A stretch of DNA of 64,000 nucleotides from Corylus avellana (GCF_901000735.1 NC_081541.1:25937420-26001419); one strand, 5' to 3'; shown: positions 1 to 12,225, numbered from the stretch's first letter. The notes: a model not told the origin generated them from the letters alone. A program made the numbers and translations.

Positions 1-1105
1 CATTTCATTCCGGAGGTTTATTCTGTATCCTAGACGTGACCTTAATTGAGTGAGGAATTGTTTTATGTCCGACCAATTTTTTTTTTTGAAATTGGCATTG
101 AATTTTGAAATTTCTATATTTTCATTCACATTGAGTCTAATTTAAGATTTATGTTATTATGTTATTCGGTTCACAGCTGGTTGATAAGATTGGAATTTTT
201 TCCTCAATTGGGAGTTCGGTTTTGTCATCCTCAACTCATTCTCAACAAAAGACTTGTTGGATTTTCTACTCCTTTCTTTCAAAATTTATTTTCCATTTTG
301 GTGGGAGTGTTAGGGTAATTAATTCAGTTTATGGCAATATTTGTCAAGAATAAGAACGGCCGGGAATAGGATCCTCTACATTCCACGATTGAGATTAAAT
401 TTCATATATGTAACAATGTATATGTTGTCCCATGCAGACTATGTTGCCACGTCATTTAAATTTTTTAAATGATATGGCACAATGTATACCCTTAGATTCA
501 ATTAAACAAAATCTCGACCATGAAATAATTCCCCTCCATTTTCAATGGTTGATAATTCAGTTTCGGGCTATATTTGTCAAGAATTTTCTAAAAATGAATA
601 TCTCAAATTTGGAGGAAGCTGCTCTCATGATCTTTCTCCAGCATGGAATCAAGGTGATTCTATAAGTGTATTTTGTCAAGAGTTGTGATAGATTGAAATC
701 ACTTCAAAAACAACATATCTCAAACTTGATGATTGTTGAATGTGACAGATACAGTTCAGTAGGGCACAAAACTGAACAAACGATATTTCAATCCTTATGA
801 TATAATATGTTTCAATGCCATATATTTTAAAAACCATATCAAATAAATGTAGAAAAAAAAAAAAAAAATGTAGTGTGTAAATCTGAGTGCTGGAACATCA
901 ACTGTACATCAGCCATTGTATTTACCTGCCAACTGGGTAGAAAAAGGAAAAGGTTAAAGAAGAAGGAAGAAGATAAGAGCAAAAGGAGTGAAGAGTTGCA
1001 TAATAATTTGGTTAAGTACCTCCTGATATAACAGGTTTGGCTGCATGGTCTTCATCTCACATGGCAATCTGTACACACAAAAGTAGCCACAAGAAATTTA
1101 CACAA
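1..1105. other. Intergenic AT-rich DNA, no gene recognised
   Basis: No open frame here resembles a protein family I recognise. The stretch contains one probable MITE (about 350-560, listed separately) and a short A-run near 845. Downstream of it lies a minisatellite. The transcribed end of the neighbouring minus-strand MATE gene may reach to about 1600, but I see no clear polyadenylation signal that fixes it. Confidence 0.5.
350..560. mobile_element. Probable MITE (inverted-repeat element)
   Basis: The centre is a hairpin: TTGCCACGTCATTTAAA near 442 pairs with TTTAAATGATATGGCA near 462-480, and the outer parts (ATTGAGATTAAATTT against AAACAAAATCTCGAC) continue the inverted symmetry. It is flanked by a direct repeat of about 30 bp (ATTCAGTTT...ATTTGTCAAGAA near 318-348 and 556-585). 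That is longer than a normal target duplication, so a local duplication is also possible. No coding capacity. Confidence 0.4.
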
Positions 1106-1257
1106 GGGGAGAGAGAGAGAATCCTCTCCACAACAAACAAGGGGAGAGAGAGAGAGAGAATCCTCTCCACAACAAACAAGGGGAGAGAGAGAGAGAGAAT
1201 CCTCTCCACAACAAACAAGGGGAGAGAGAGAGAGAGAATCCTCTCCACAACAAACAA
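1106..1257. repeat. 39-bp minisatellite, four units
   Basis: Units start at 1106 (35 bp, shorter by two GA steps), 1141, 1180 and 1219. Each holds GGGG, an (AG)n tract, then AATCCTCTCCACAACAAACAA. Because 39 is divisible by three, both strands stay open through the array and give a 13-residue repeating peptide each way. This is a by-product of the repeat, not evidence of a gene. Confidence 0.9.
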
Positions 1258-1329
1258 TCTCAGTTCATATACTAGGAGCTGATTTTTCCGGCCACATTAT
1301 CTTAGTTATATGACAGTCGTATAACAGTT

Positions 1330-1571
1330 TACTAAGAGTTTGTTTGGAATTGTATTTGAGAAATAGAGCTTTTAAGTCAAAAAGCACTTTTTGACAAAAG
1401 TTTTATTTTTAAACTTTTGTCAAAAGTGCGTTTTGACAATTTTTAAGCTTTTTGAACCCTTAAAAGTGCTTTCAATATTTTTTACTAAATGAGTATTTTT
1501 TTCTTCAAATGGATTTTTTTAAGTATTAAATTCATTTTTAGGTTCCTCAAATGCATACTCAAATAGACCCT
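1330..1571. mobile_element. hAT-like MITE
   Basis: The ends are inverted: GTTTGTTTGGAATTG on the left, and CAAATAGACCCTAAA on the right, which reads as TTTAGGGTCTATTTG on the other strand. The middle is a strong palindrome in which GCACTTTTTGACAAAAG pairs with CTTTTGTCAAAAGTGC near 1383-1430. A related copy occurs near 46905-47130. Terminal sequences of the type GTTTGTTTGG are common in plant hAT-type MITEs. The target duplication is not clear. Confidence 0.6.
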
Positions 1572-1852
1572 AAATAGCATTAGCTTTTAGGTTGATCGAC
1601 AAGCTAGAGTAGTAAAGGTACCCTTGCTCGGCTCTGGTATATATATATATATATATATATGGCCTTGCACTTGTCAACCAGAATAAAAGAGGGTTTTTGT
1701 GCAGTAACCTTTGGTAAGGCTGAGGGAGACTTGAGTGGATACTTTTTGTAGTTACTCCAGCATTAAATATTGTGTCACATTTTAACAGATTGGTGATAAA
1801 CATTCATGTGAAGTAACATTATATGATGTCTTAAACATCTAATGGCAATTTC

Positions 1853-4800
1853 TCAACCAACCTCCAAGTTGTGGGATGGGATGTCCTCCTGCAAGAACCA
1901 CCATGGACCATTTTTCGATAATAATCTGCGAAAACACAAATGAAAGGCCCAGTTTGACATTAAACCATCACACATGCTAAAACTATCATTATAATAACAT
2001 GATAAGATTAATCTCAAGAGATCTGGTAATTAAGTGATGTCAATATCATAGTTTGTTTTCCACTAAGCTAAATGAACAAATTAAACATAATGAGTGTTGC
2101 TGGAAACAAAATCTTACTCATATCCAAATTAATCCACTGCATGCTAGAGCATGGATGATAGGTTGAAACCCCAAATATATATATATATATATATATATAC
2201 ATCCAATTCAAAGGATTAATTTTAAATAGGTGTGAAATTTGTGCACCTTGTAGCATTTAGCAATAGACCGCCACGAAGGTTAAGAAAAAAGATTTGGCAC
2301 CGTTAAAACAATGTAGAGAATAGAATTTTGGAACTGAAGTATATATTTTAGTGTGTCTAAACTGCACACAAGTCAACCTATTTATTGTTGAATAAGGCCG
2401 GTTATAAATCGGTATCTGAGAAATCATGCCAACGAGAAAAATATCAGAATATTAACAGGCACAATTCTGAACATACCTCATGTATCCAGCCACGGTCCGC
2501 AGGCCCATGAAAAGTGTCAATCCAGACCAAACTCCCGAAAGACCAATTACAGAGGGAGCATAGAGCAAAAATGCACAAGAAATTGCCCCTACAGCCATCT
2601 ATAAAGTATTTGCACATTTGTTAAGTCCATTATTTCAACAAATCCAAGGGGTTAATATGGCGAATCAATCTTATCTAATAATTAATCAATTTGAGAAGGT
2701 AGTTTACCATAGAGTAAGCAGCATATGAAAAGTCCGAAATGCCGTAATGGAGACCATCAAATATATAAGCCAGAGCGTTGATAGGTTGACTGGCACTGAC
2801 AAACTGTAGCAGATATAGAGAGAAGCTCATAAATAGAATTATGAGAATGCTAAAAGAGAAGAAAATCAAAAACTGGAAATAGAAAAAGAAAAAAAAAAAA
2901 AAAACAAAGTTTTTGGATGCAATCCAAAGCAAACAGAGATACATACCAGCAACCCAGATCTAACAATTCTCAATACTTCAGAATCATTAGTGAACAACGT
3001 TGCTAAAGAACCAAAAGATAAGCCCAATATGATAGCTAAGGAAATGCCAGTGAATAGCCCTGTCTGGGAAACATATATGACGTGTTATGAAACATAATTC
3101 CAAGGGAGAAATGGGCAAATGAAACACATTCTTGTAATTGTAAAACTAAAGCAACATGCAAAATCAATCACCTTTAAAGCAAAGTAAGTAATTTCTTTCA
3201 CGGTGCTGTAATCGCCTTTAGCAAAAGAACTTGCAATGAGAGCCTGCATTCAGCAAAAGGCTCTTCGAATAAGTTTGTAAACTAAATATATGTAAGATTA
3301 ATTTTAATATAATAATGCAAACACGAGATTTAACAAGACAAAAGCAAAGAAAATAATTTTCAATTATAAATATTTATGTGCAATATTTTAGCCAAAAGGA
3401 CCACAAATGTCTACTAATAGAGGATAAACTACCGAATCTAACTCCAGATCAGACGATAAAATGCTGATGTCAGTAGAGCAACTGCTAATCATGAAAGAAT
3501 ATGGAGTACCAAAATATCTACCTCAACCTCCGAACAGAATACAAGTGTCATGGGATGTTAACCATATTTAGAAATTTTTGAACAAGGATAGGAGACTATA
3601 AATGGCTTTTAAGTAGGGAAGAGGTAACCAAGATAAACATAGAAGGTTTGAGATTACTCATTGTTTACCTGACCAGATGCTGCTTGTGCATCAGCAAGTA
3701 GAGATACTGATAACCACACTTGCAAGCATATCTGATGAGCTGCCATGGCTAATGGTCCTAGACGAGCAGCCATTGATGTGCTCAAAGTTATGGTCAAAAC
3801 AGCGGCTAGGGTTCTCCCAAGAAGAAACCCACCTAAGAAAAAAACATTATCCAGCATATTTGAGTACTCAATGCACAGAGAAGTAGACAAAGAGAAAATA
3901 TTAATTTGCTGATTTGCGACTTGACTATTGAGTTTGTGGTCAGAAGAAATAATTAAATAAATTTCTAGCATCCAGAAAAGAGTATCATTATATTATCTAG
4001 CTTGCACTTCTTTTTTGGTTATGTATACCAGAAACATCAAAGTATCCTTAAAACACCAGTCAATGCATCCAAAACAAAAGTTTGAATGTAAAACACTATC
4101 CAACTGAATACATGATAGATACATAAACGAAGTTTGATCTTGAGATTTTGTATTGATCTAAGGTCCAAAAGAATCATTCTGTGAGATTTTCCAGGCATAA
4201 GAATATAGATTGCAACATCATTCTGTGTAGCAGTCCCTAGCATATAGAACATGTTGAATGCCCAAAAAAAAAAAAAAAATCGAATCAATGGAAAGAATTG
4301 CTACTATACAGTCTATACTATAATAGCCAAGACACAGGAAATCAAGCTAAAAAGTTAAAGAAGACAATGTCCACACCGGACAGAAATTGTAGCTAATTTA
4401 TACAAACAAATCTAATAGAGTGACATGTGTCCCATACTTATTAAAAAAACATGTGAGAAACACATGTTATTAAAAAAAAAACATGTGATTCTCACATGCT
4501 AAGGGACACATGTCACTTTATTAGATTAGTTTGTACGAATTAGTTACAAACCAGTTTGTAGCTAATTTTTGTCTGTCCATATCAGCCATACCAGGAGCAA
4601 ACACTCACCAGATTTTAGGTAGCCACCAAAATGCAAAGTTTTCACACTAGGAAATGATAATACAGTCCTCTTGCTAAGATACCAGATCATCGAAAAAGCA
4701 ACAATGTATCTGGAAGATGTGAAAGCATATTTTGTCAATACAAGGTTATGCATAACAGAAGCAAAAAGAACTCAAACAATGAAAGCACATACTGAGACAC

Positions 4801-6029
4801 AACGGTAGAAATCGCAGCACCAGTTACTCCAAAGCGAAAAGTATACATAAGTAAAGGAAATAAGAATACAGCTGCCAAATTTCCAATTCCTGCAAATCAA
4901 TCACCTACAGCCATTGATAAGATTGAAAAACAAAAAATTATCTGATAGACATTGCTGAATCGCAGCTCTGCTTCATTGTTTGGAAAACATTTAAGGCCAT
5001 TTGGAACTGGCATGTGGTGAATAACAACCACTTTTTGATACAAACAGTAAGGATCTAAACCAAGTTGAAGTAATTTTTACTATAGATGAAGTATTTAATG
5101 ACAGGGGTTAGATAAAGTCCACTTTGACGTAACACCATCCTAGCATCATTGTGGCCATATGACAAAATTCATCTAGAAAAAGAAATTATAGATAGTGTAA
5201 TTGCTTGTTCTTCTATGTGTGATGTTTGACAATATCAACTTCTTTAATGGTATATTCCAACTTCCAAGATGAGAAGGAGAAAAGGGGGGCGGGGTGAGAT
5301 TAACAGAAAATGCCTTGGAGCATTGAACATGTGACGCAAAGATGTGCTAAATCACAGGGTGGTTTGCTCAGCCATAACAGCTTTTAGCCAGCATTAAAAA
5401 GTGGCTTCAATAAGTTGTCTCCCGCGCCAAAAAACAAAAAAGGAGAGAGAGAGAGAGAGAGAGAGAGTCTTATATGAAAGAAAATAAAAGTAAAATATTT
5501 CAATGCCAATATTGGCCAAAATGACATGACAGGAAAAATCAGACTATTTTATGAGCATAGTCCAGCAATATTACCTAAATACTCAATGAGCCAAACTATC
5601 TAATATATAAAGGATTTTGACCTCATCAGATAGTGTTTGGTTAATTATTCCTGTTTATGCTTTACGTTAAAAAAAAAAAAAAAAAGCCAAGATAACAATG
5701 ACCATTATTGTGGTCTACTGATTTTTGTGGACCAGTGACACATAGGAAGAATAAACCTTTACTTGTCTTTACGTTCTAAAGGTAATGAAAAAAGAAAAAA
5801 GAAAAAAACTGACATCCAAAATACTAATGCAGTCCAATGACCCTCATATTTCTTTTATTGTATAAATTTCAGAAGGTAAGCTGAACACTTGCCTAGACAT
5901 AATACAGGGGTTTTTGTATCCTTAAATCCGCGGAAGATGCCTTGAATGGCAAGAGAAACAACAACTGCAGGAGCACCAATTGCTCTAAGTGAAAGAAATT
6001 GTTCAGATGGAATGCGCATGGATGAAGCC

Positions 6030-6067
<38 letters not shown>

Positions 6068-7993
6068 TTCAGAAGATAGTCCACTCTACAACTGGAAACA
6101 GATGCTTATGCAAAATGGAAATAGATGTGAGTATAAAGGTGAGATTAGCTGGAGAAGAGGATCACTACCAAGAGTTGACAATAATGTCAAATTTAGAATG
6201 CAAATATTACTCGTCAACAAGAGGTAGATAATAGGAATGCACTGATATCTACTTACTGATGATATGCCCATCATGTTCAGAAATACTCCAGATCCCAAAT
6301 ACATTGCCAAAGCCTCGACAGTACCAATTGCAGCTGCTAAAACCAGGGCAGTAGAGACAGAGGGTAGTAGCTTTCTTTCACCCGTTCCATCGAGACCTGT
6401 ACATCGATTATTTCAGGTTTAGAATACAAATTCAATATTCAGGGTCATTTATCTTGTATTTCATTCTTTCACTAAAGTAAGGATCTCGATATGGCATGCT
6501 CTGAAGTTCATTAGAAGCTGTTCTAGCATCTATTGTAGTTAGTTTCACCTGAATTAGATTCCTTGTTTCCATTCCTTGCTATGTCTTCAGCCACAAATGA
6601 TGTTGCAACACTGAGGAGGGGAATATTGAAAACCTTCGAAATTATGTTGAAAATCGACATAGAAAGACCTGCTGATGCCAACTCCAGGGGACCTTTCCAA
6701 ATGATTGAAAATCAAGGGCTTATTTAGTAAGTTCAAAATGCAGTTTTTCCCACTTTATTAACAACTATAGCTAGACAAAGCGACAAACAGTATGAGAAAG
6801 TAAACAATAAATGAAATTCCAACTGTCCGCCGCCAAATTTGTTTTAGTCCTATGATGCATGATACTCAAAACTCGTATCCAATATGCCTACTATGAACAA
6901 CATGAGAGTAGAGCATAATCCCAAAAGTCCTAGAAGAAAGAAACTCCAAAGTCTCAGATTCTGTTTAGAATACAGCAAAACTGATGGAAAGGATAGAAAA
7001 ATTGTTGAAATGCTTATGAAAGGGAAATCTCATTTCTCAACAAGCAATAAGATGGTTTTCCTTTCACTCATAATTTCTGGGACTGAAATGGAGCCTTTGT
7101 AGATCAGCCTACATGCTACATGCTACATATTATATTCCAGGCACATTGCTTAAAACCAATCAATAAAAAAGAAAAAAAGAAAACTCCCCTGAATATGGAA
7201 GAAACACATTCCAATGTAGTAATCAGGGCTAAATATGCATCTACTCAATTTTGACTAAACCAGACAACAGAGTTTGTAGACAAAGCTGTCAATATTTGAT
7301 GACTATTTATGCAAATCAGCCAGAATCAAGACATAAAACGGCTAAATAAGACAACAAGCATCACCCAGATAAAAAAAAAAAGAAAAAGAAAAAAAGAAAC
7401 ATTGTTAAATCATAGTGGTTTATTTGCTAGAAAGTATTCCATGAGAAAAAACTAACCCATTCTTCCAATGTAAGCAGTTTCCATCAGTTGTGCCAAGGGC
7501 TCAATTGCCTGTCCAGCAATTGCCGGTATAGAAAGCATTATAAGCTCAGTTTGAACACTAGGTGGGGGTGATTGGCTGGTTGTAGGTGTCCCAGCAAGCT
7601 CGCTGTGGAAACAATTCAGGATTTCAATCATTTAACGACAAGATTCACAATTCTTGAATCAAAAGATAACATCAAAACTTCACAATTTGCATTCTAAGTA
7701 GAAAATTTGTGCAAAGAAAAAAGGCTTGTAAGTCTTGAATCTTACAAGATTCTCTCGCTAGAAGCACTCAGCTCATAATCTGAAGTTTGTTGCTCGCTAA
7801 TCAACCCGCAGCGCCTGGCAACATGGTTGCAGCTCAATCCTCTGGGATCACAAACCACAAACAAATGATCATGACCCACTTTTCTTGATGTTTTGGACCA
7901 ATACTTTTTCGCCACGTTTGTAACTGGTCTTCTTTGAAATCCCTTAACTTTAATATCACAGGCCAGTGAACCGGAGAGTCGAGTTACCGACAT
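1853..7993 (-). CDS. DTX45: Chloroplast-type MATE transporter, DETOXIFICATION 45-like
   Basis: Thirteen coding exons join in frame to 551 residues: 7746-7993, 7457-7602, 6549-6692, 6257-6396, 5893-6028, 4793-4889, 4609-4709, 3669-3832, 3172-3243, 2947-3063, 2708-2803, 2477-2598 and 1853-1925. The product is a MATE-family polytopic efflux carrier, expected to be driven by an ion gradient. Residues 1-80 are rich in Ser, Arg and Lys, like a plastid transit peptide, and the MATE core follows. Family motifs include an N-terminal segment ending ETAYIGRMG (about 123-131), FRGFKDTKTP (about 255-265), AMAAHQICLQVW (about 364-375) and GLHYGISDF (about 470-478). The start ATG at 7993 is preceded by an in-frame TGA. 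Length and motifs match the plastid EDS5/DTX45 group, whose usual length is about 550 residues. Intron 5 has a GC donor; the others are GT-AG. The transported substrate cannot be told from the sequence. No frameshift or stop is present. Confidence 0.93.
4379..4575. mobile_element. Foldback MITE in a MATE intron
   Basis: It lies inside the intron between MATE exons 7 and 8 (3833-4608). The left half carries AATCTAATAGAGTGACATG and TGTCCC; the right half is its inverted copy, GGGACA then CATGTCACTTTATTAGATT. The outer ends continue as GTAGCTAATT and its inverse, and the centre holds further ACATGTG/CACATGT pairs. There is no coding content, and the splice sites of the intron are unaffected. Confidence 0.65.
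6034..6064. repeat. A31 homopolymer forming an intron pyrimidine tract
   Basis: On the minus strand this is a run of 31 T residues followed by AACAG, which is the acceptor of MATE exon 5 at 6028. The whole polypyrimidine tract of intron 4 is therefore one length-unstable homopolymer. Confidence 0.85.
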
Positions 7994-8054
7994 ACTGCTG
8001 AGAACCAAACTACAAAGAACTCTGATTCAGGAGTCAAGATCCCCAGCAATCTCT

Positions 8055-8577
8055 CTGCAAATGATCAAAGAACATGTCACCAATAAAACATGTTTCTCCC
8101 ATTCTTTTTTGTTCAAATTTCAATCAACATTTTGTTAATATGAAAATGTGCAGCGCTCTCATATTCTGTTTGGATGCTAAGAAAACATAGGAAAAAGCCA
8201 CCCAACTGACTAAAACGACAATGTACAATAGAAACTTACCATATTATTGGCCCCAAGACCTCAAAAACCATAAGATTAAAAAATATAATCGAGTTTTTCC
8301 TCAATTTTCTCGGCAACCAAATGGATAACAAAACCTCCTCTGCCTCAGCAATCAGCATTACAATGCTCTCTCACCAAAAACAACACATTTCCATTTGGGT
8401 ACTGAGAAAACGTGAAGAAAAAGAAGAGAACTTGACATTTAAGAAAATGGGCACTAACATATGAGGAAGGAAACATAAGACAGAACGGTTTTCCAGCGTT
8501 TGAAGGGATAGTCACTGCAGGGACAATGTCGGAGACGCTTCATCGGAGAATGCGAAAATGTGGGTCAGTGGGATTAC
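8055..8577 (-). other. Probable 5'UTR intron of the MATE gene
   Basis: On the minus strand a good donor, CAG|GTAATC at 8578/8577, is followed about 0.5 kb later by an acceptor, TTTGCAG|AGAG at 8055/8054. Translation starts 61 bases into the following exon, at 7993. A leader exon above 8578 is expected. This is inferred from splice-site quality and the lack of an open frame; there is no transcript evidence. Confidence 0.5.
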
Positions 8578-8623
8578 CTGAGAAGCTGGTTTTAGTTGGA
8601 AGAGAGCATGTCAGAGATCCCAG

Positions 8624-8810
8624 AAAAGCTTATTGAATGGCTATGAATTTGTTGTGCTTTGAACTAAGTGACAATAATAAGAGTAGCTGAGCACATTGAT
8701 TGCGTTTTGTTTTTGGTTAATGGCAAAAACTTGATTGATTTGTAATGTGTCGTAATCAGACACTTGGGGGCAGCAATAACACTGGCCACGTGGTATCATA
8801 TGCATGTCAT
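8624..8810 (-). promoter_or_regulatory. MATE promoter / 5' leader segment with a G-box
   Basis: This segment lies directly upstream of the MATE leader. It holds a perfect G-box CACGTG at 8787-8792 inside GGCCACGTGGTA, a typical bZIP/bHLH binding core, close to a CATATGCATG stretch. The segment is present again, diverged, at 10481-10743. The exact transcription start cannot be fixed, but a TTATTATT stretch near 8685-8692 (minus strand) could act as a TATA element. Confidence 0.45.
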
Positions 8811-10480
8811 ATCACCTTTTTTATACTCTTTTCAGAATAGAAAAAAAAAAAAAAAAAGATGGAGGTAATTTTTTATTTTTAATCGATAATAGAAACGGTC
8901 ATAAAGAATAAAATTTGAAAAATGGGTGAGCTAGCGCAAGATCGACGCAAGATCCTTCAACCTTACTCTAATCGAAACATGACCCTTGAGATACCATTTA
9001 ACCTCATTCGAACTTTGCGACAAGGAGCACTGAGGGTGGCCGGAAGGGAAAATAGTCTTACGTGAATGATTTTATAAACATGTAACGGAAAAAATGTTAA
9101 GTTCTGAGGGAATCTAGACCTTAAATTTTAAGAAAGAGAAGCCAAAAGGGTTCAGAGCTCCTCTCCCTCTCTCTCTCAAGAAAGAGAAGCCAAAAATTGT
9201 TTCCTAGCATTTTTTATTTCCTTTCCCAATGGAGTTTTGAGCCTAAGATAATTACATAATGCTAATCCAATTCTGTTATTGGCATCAATAATTTTTCCAT
9301 ATGTTAATATGATATAATCTATATATCCTTCCTGTTTAAATGTTCTTCTTTGTCTATAATCAGCTGGATTTCCTATACTTAAAATAAAAATAAAATAAAA
9401 ATAAAAATAAAAGTATTGACAACACCTTGCACAATATTACCCATTTCATCTACTATTAATTGATTATGATCATTTCTTTTTTTATCATGCAAAATCCAAT
9501 TTCTTTTAGTTTCATTTAAATAATTGTCCCACCATCCTTTTAATTACCTTGTAAATCTTGTAACTAAACAATTTGCTATTTGTTGATCAGTTCTTTTTCT
9601 TCTTCTTGTTGGACATAATTGCAAAACTTTGAAGATTTTCCTTGCTGGGTATAATTACAAAGTAATTTGATTGCATATTCCTGACTTGACAATAACTTTA
9701 TTGCATATTCCTTGACAATTCTGATAATTCTAGGTCAAAATATCATCATAGCCATGTTGTGCTTAGGCTTTGTGTTTATTGTTCTTTTATTCTAAACTAT
9801 TGTTCTTGCTTAGACAGTTAGACTCATTATTTATAAGCAATCATCTTTTTCTTCAAAATTATCATTTTTAACTGATTACACAATTAAAACTGTTAAAAAA
9901 AAATTAATTATATTGAAATAATTAATATGAATCTTTGCAATTATTTTTGAAGGAAACAATGAAAAATCATATACAAAACAATATTCATTTTTACAATATT
10001 GGATTTGTTCAAGTAGCAGTTAAACCAGTAATGCTATTAGTCTTTCTAAAGTTCACTTGAAGTCATTTCAGATGTGATGTGACTTTTAAAATAAACAATA
10101 GATCAAAGTTTAATACATTACATCTCAAATTCAACAGTAATTTTAAAAGTAACATCACATTTAGGAGGATCCTAAAATAACTTTAAGAGGATTTATAATA
10201 TTTAGCCAGTAAAATCAGTAGAAAAGATAATGACTAAACATTAGTGTTTTATTATATTTTTGTTTTGAATTTTTTTTTATTTAAGTAAAAATAAGAAGTG
10301 ATTGATGGCATATAAATACGTTGACTTTTGTTATAGAAAAATGAAAAAGTAATTTTAACAAAAAAATATTTGGGAGAAGTGAAAATAAGGGATGAAAATG
10401 GGTAAAATCACTTACCAAACGGACTTTATAATTTTGTTTAATTACACATTATTGGGATCCAACGATAAACTCACCCAACA
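8811..10480. other. Intergenic AT-rich DNA with a small MITE
   Basis: No gene is recognisable. Near 10050-10190 a palindromic MITE-like segment carries GATGTGATGTGACTTTTAAA on the left and TTTTAAAAGTAACATCACAT on the right. A short A/T repeat block lies near 9380-9412. The direct flank at 10481 belongs to the duplicated promoter segment. Confidence 0.45.
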
Positions 10481-10743
10481 AAAAGCTTAATGAATGGCTA
10501 TGAATTTATTGTGCTTTAAAACTATGTGACAGTACGGAGATAATAATACGAGTAGGTGAGCACATTTTTTTAATTTTTTAATTTATTTTTTAGTAGTTGG
10601 GCACATTGATTGCGTCTGCTTAATTTAATGTTATTTTTCTGAACATTCTTTATGGGTGGCAAAATCTTGATTGATTTGTAATGTGTCTTAATCAGACAAG
10701 TTGTGGCATCAATAATACAGGCCACGTGGTACCATATGTATGT
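10481..10743 (-). repeat. Diverged duplicate of the MATE promoter segment
   Basis: It matches 8624-8810 over AAAAGCTTAATGAATGGCTA, then TGAATTTATTGTGCTTT, GTGAGCACAT, ATTGATTGCGT, CTTGATTGATTTGTAATG and TAATCAGACA, ending in GGCCACGTGGTACCATATG with the G-box at 10723-10728. Extra bases near 10565-10665 lengthen this copy. No MATE exon sequence follows it, so only promoter/leader DNA was copied, or the second gene body was lost. Confidence 0.75.
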
Positions 10744-10778
10744 CTCTCTCTCTCTCTCTCTCTCACACGCCGGCGCGC

Positions 10779-10806
<28 letters not shown>
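10744..10806. repeat. (TC)n and (TA)n microsatellites
   Basis: A pure TC run of about 20 bases is followed by CACACGCCGGCGCGC and then a TA run of about 26 bases. The GC-rich spacer between the two repeats stands out against the AT-rich surroundings. Confidence 0.85.
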
Positions 10807-10811
<5 letters not shown>

Positions 10812-11325
10812 AATGGAGTTATGTTATTTGGTTGTTAAAAGTTAGACAGTAGTATGCAAAAAACGATGTGTTTTATTAAAAAAAAAAAAAATTGTAGAAA
10901 AATCTCTCTTCCTAGTTCTGCTAGATTTTTTTTTTTTTTTTTTGGTTAAATTTTTATAAGTTAATATTTATTTTCTAATGCCTCAAAATTTATTTTTGAA
11001 TTTAAAACTAAAACCTAAGGGTGAAAGCTTAACCATTTAGAGATGGTATCACTTAAAATGAATTTTATCATCATAAATTTAGTGCTAATATCCCAAATTT
11101 GAATTTCTCTTTAATATCTCTCTTCTTCAATTTAAAAAACAAGTTAAAAAAAAAAAAAAGTGTCGACGCTTGGCAGCCGGAAATCTCAACTCAAAGAAAT
11201 GTTGTAGTGTAATAAAAATATTATTTTTGGCCTATAAAAGTATTAGATAGTAAGAGGCTATATGTCCTGTTTATAATTGTTGTGACCTCATCAATTGATG
11301 GGGCCTGTGACCTTTTGCCACTTAT

Positions 11326-11330
11326 TGCAC

Positions 11331-11381
<51 letters not shown>

Positions 11382-11460
11382 CTTCTTATACTCTCTTTAT
11401 ATTGATAGTGGTAATGGCTCCTTTGTTTTTTTTTTTTTTTTTTTTTTTTTTTGTTTTAAA
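11326..11460. repeat. (TA)n microsatellite and T-tract
   Basis: An interrupted TA run occupies about 11331-11379, and a T-tract of more than 20 bases lies near 11428-11451. Open frames across this area are low-complexity artefacts. Confidence 0.8.
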
Positions 11461-11714
11461 ATGTTTTGAAATGATATAAAAATAAAAATAATTTTGAATA
11501 TTTTGTAAATATTTTGTGTTTTGAATTATTTGTTAGAGCATTTCCAACACTGTTATGTATTTTAATTAATCAAAAAAAAAAAAAATTTCATTTTACCTAC
11601 TCCATTTTATTCAATTCTCTATTTTTTTCAATTTTTTTTTTTTATTATTTTCTTAAACCACCAAGAGAGAAGAGAGAGAAATAATTAAAAAACACACATA
11701 AGCTCTAGTGTTTG

Positions 11715-11818
11715 CTTAAAAGTAATTAATCAATTAGCTGTGAACCACGCCTAATGAAGCGGTCACTAGTTCGAATCGCCTCTCCCCTTCCCATGTAAAA
11801 AAAAAAAAAAAAAAAAAA
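11715..11818 (+). mobile_element. Probable tRNA-derived SINE
   Basis: A B-box-like GGTCACTAGTTCGAATC (about 11771-11787) follows an A-box-like TTAGCTGTGAACCA (about 11733-11746). A pyrimidine-rich 3' part, CTCCCCTTCCCATGT, leads directly into a poly(A) tail. This is the layout of a plant tRNA-derived SINE. A related 3' end lies on the minus strand at 16142-16200. The 5' boundary is uncertain. Confidence 0.5.
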
Positions 11819-12034
11819 TGTTAATCAAACAGTAAAATATGCATTTTAGATAAGGAGAAGACAAGTTGTTAGACCATTTTAATTAAATGTACACAATATC
11901 GAGATTTTATTGCATCTCTTGGAGATGCTCTTAATGTTTTTATTTAAAAATAAATAAAAGAAACAAAAAATTTAATCCAACAAACCAAATGATTTTTCAA
12001 AAGATTTTGTCTAATTACTGTCGCTGTAGTTTTT

Positions 12035-12225
12035 AATGAATGCTACACACATTTTTACTCTATCGATCACTTTTATATTCTAAAGTATACACCATTTTAT
12101 GTGGCACTGAAAATTATCATTAAAATTTAATAGTAATCAATTTAACATCTATAGTAATTTTTAAGGCTAAATTAGAAAATGTGCATTTAAGAGTATAAGA
12201 ACGAAGAGTGTGTAAAACATTTCTC
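12035..12225. mobile_element. MITE
   Basis: Left end AATGCTACACACATTTTTAC; the right end, ACGAAGAGTGTGTAAAACAT, is its imperfect inverse. The interior is AT-rich and non-coding, with symmetric parts (ACTCTATCGATC against GAGTATAAGAACG). Confidence 0.5.

Noticed and set aside
1037..1282. 81-codon repeat-encoding frame
   Set aside because: Explained fully by the 39-bp minisatellite being a multiple of three.
4037..4288. 83-codon minus-strand frame as a coding exon
   Set aside because: It falls in the MATE intron between exons 7 and 8, and the exons join correctly without it.
11760..11790. tRNA gene
   Set aside because: Only a B-box-like word is present; no cloverleaf can be formed and a poly(A) tail follows, so it is SINE-like.
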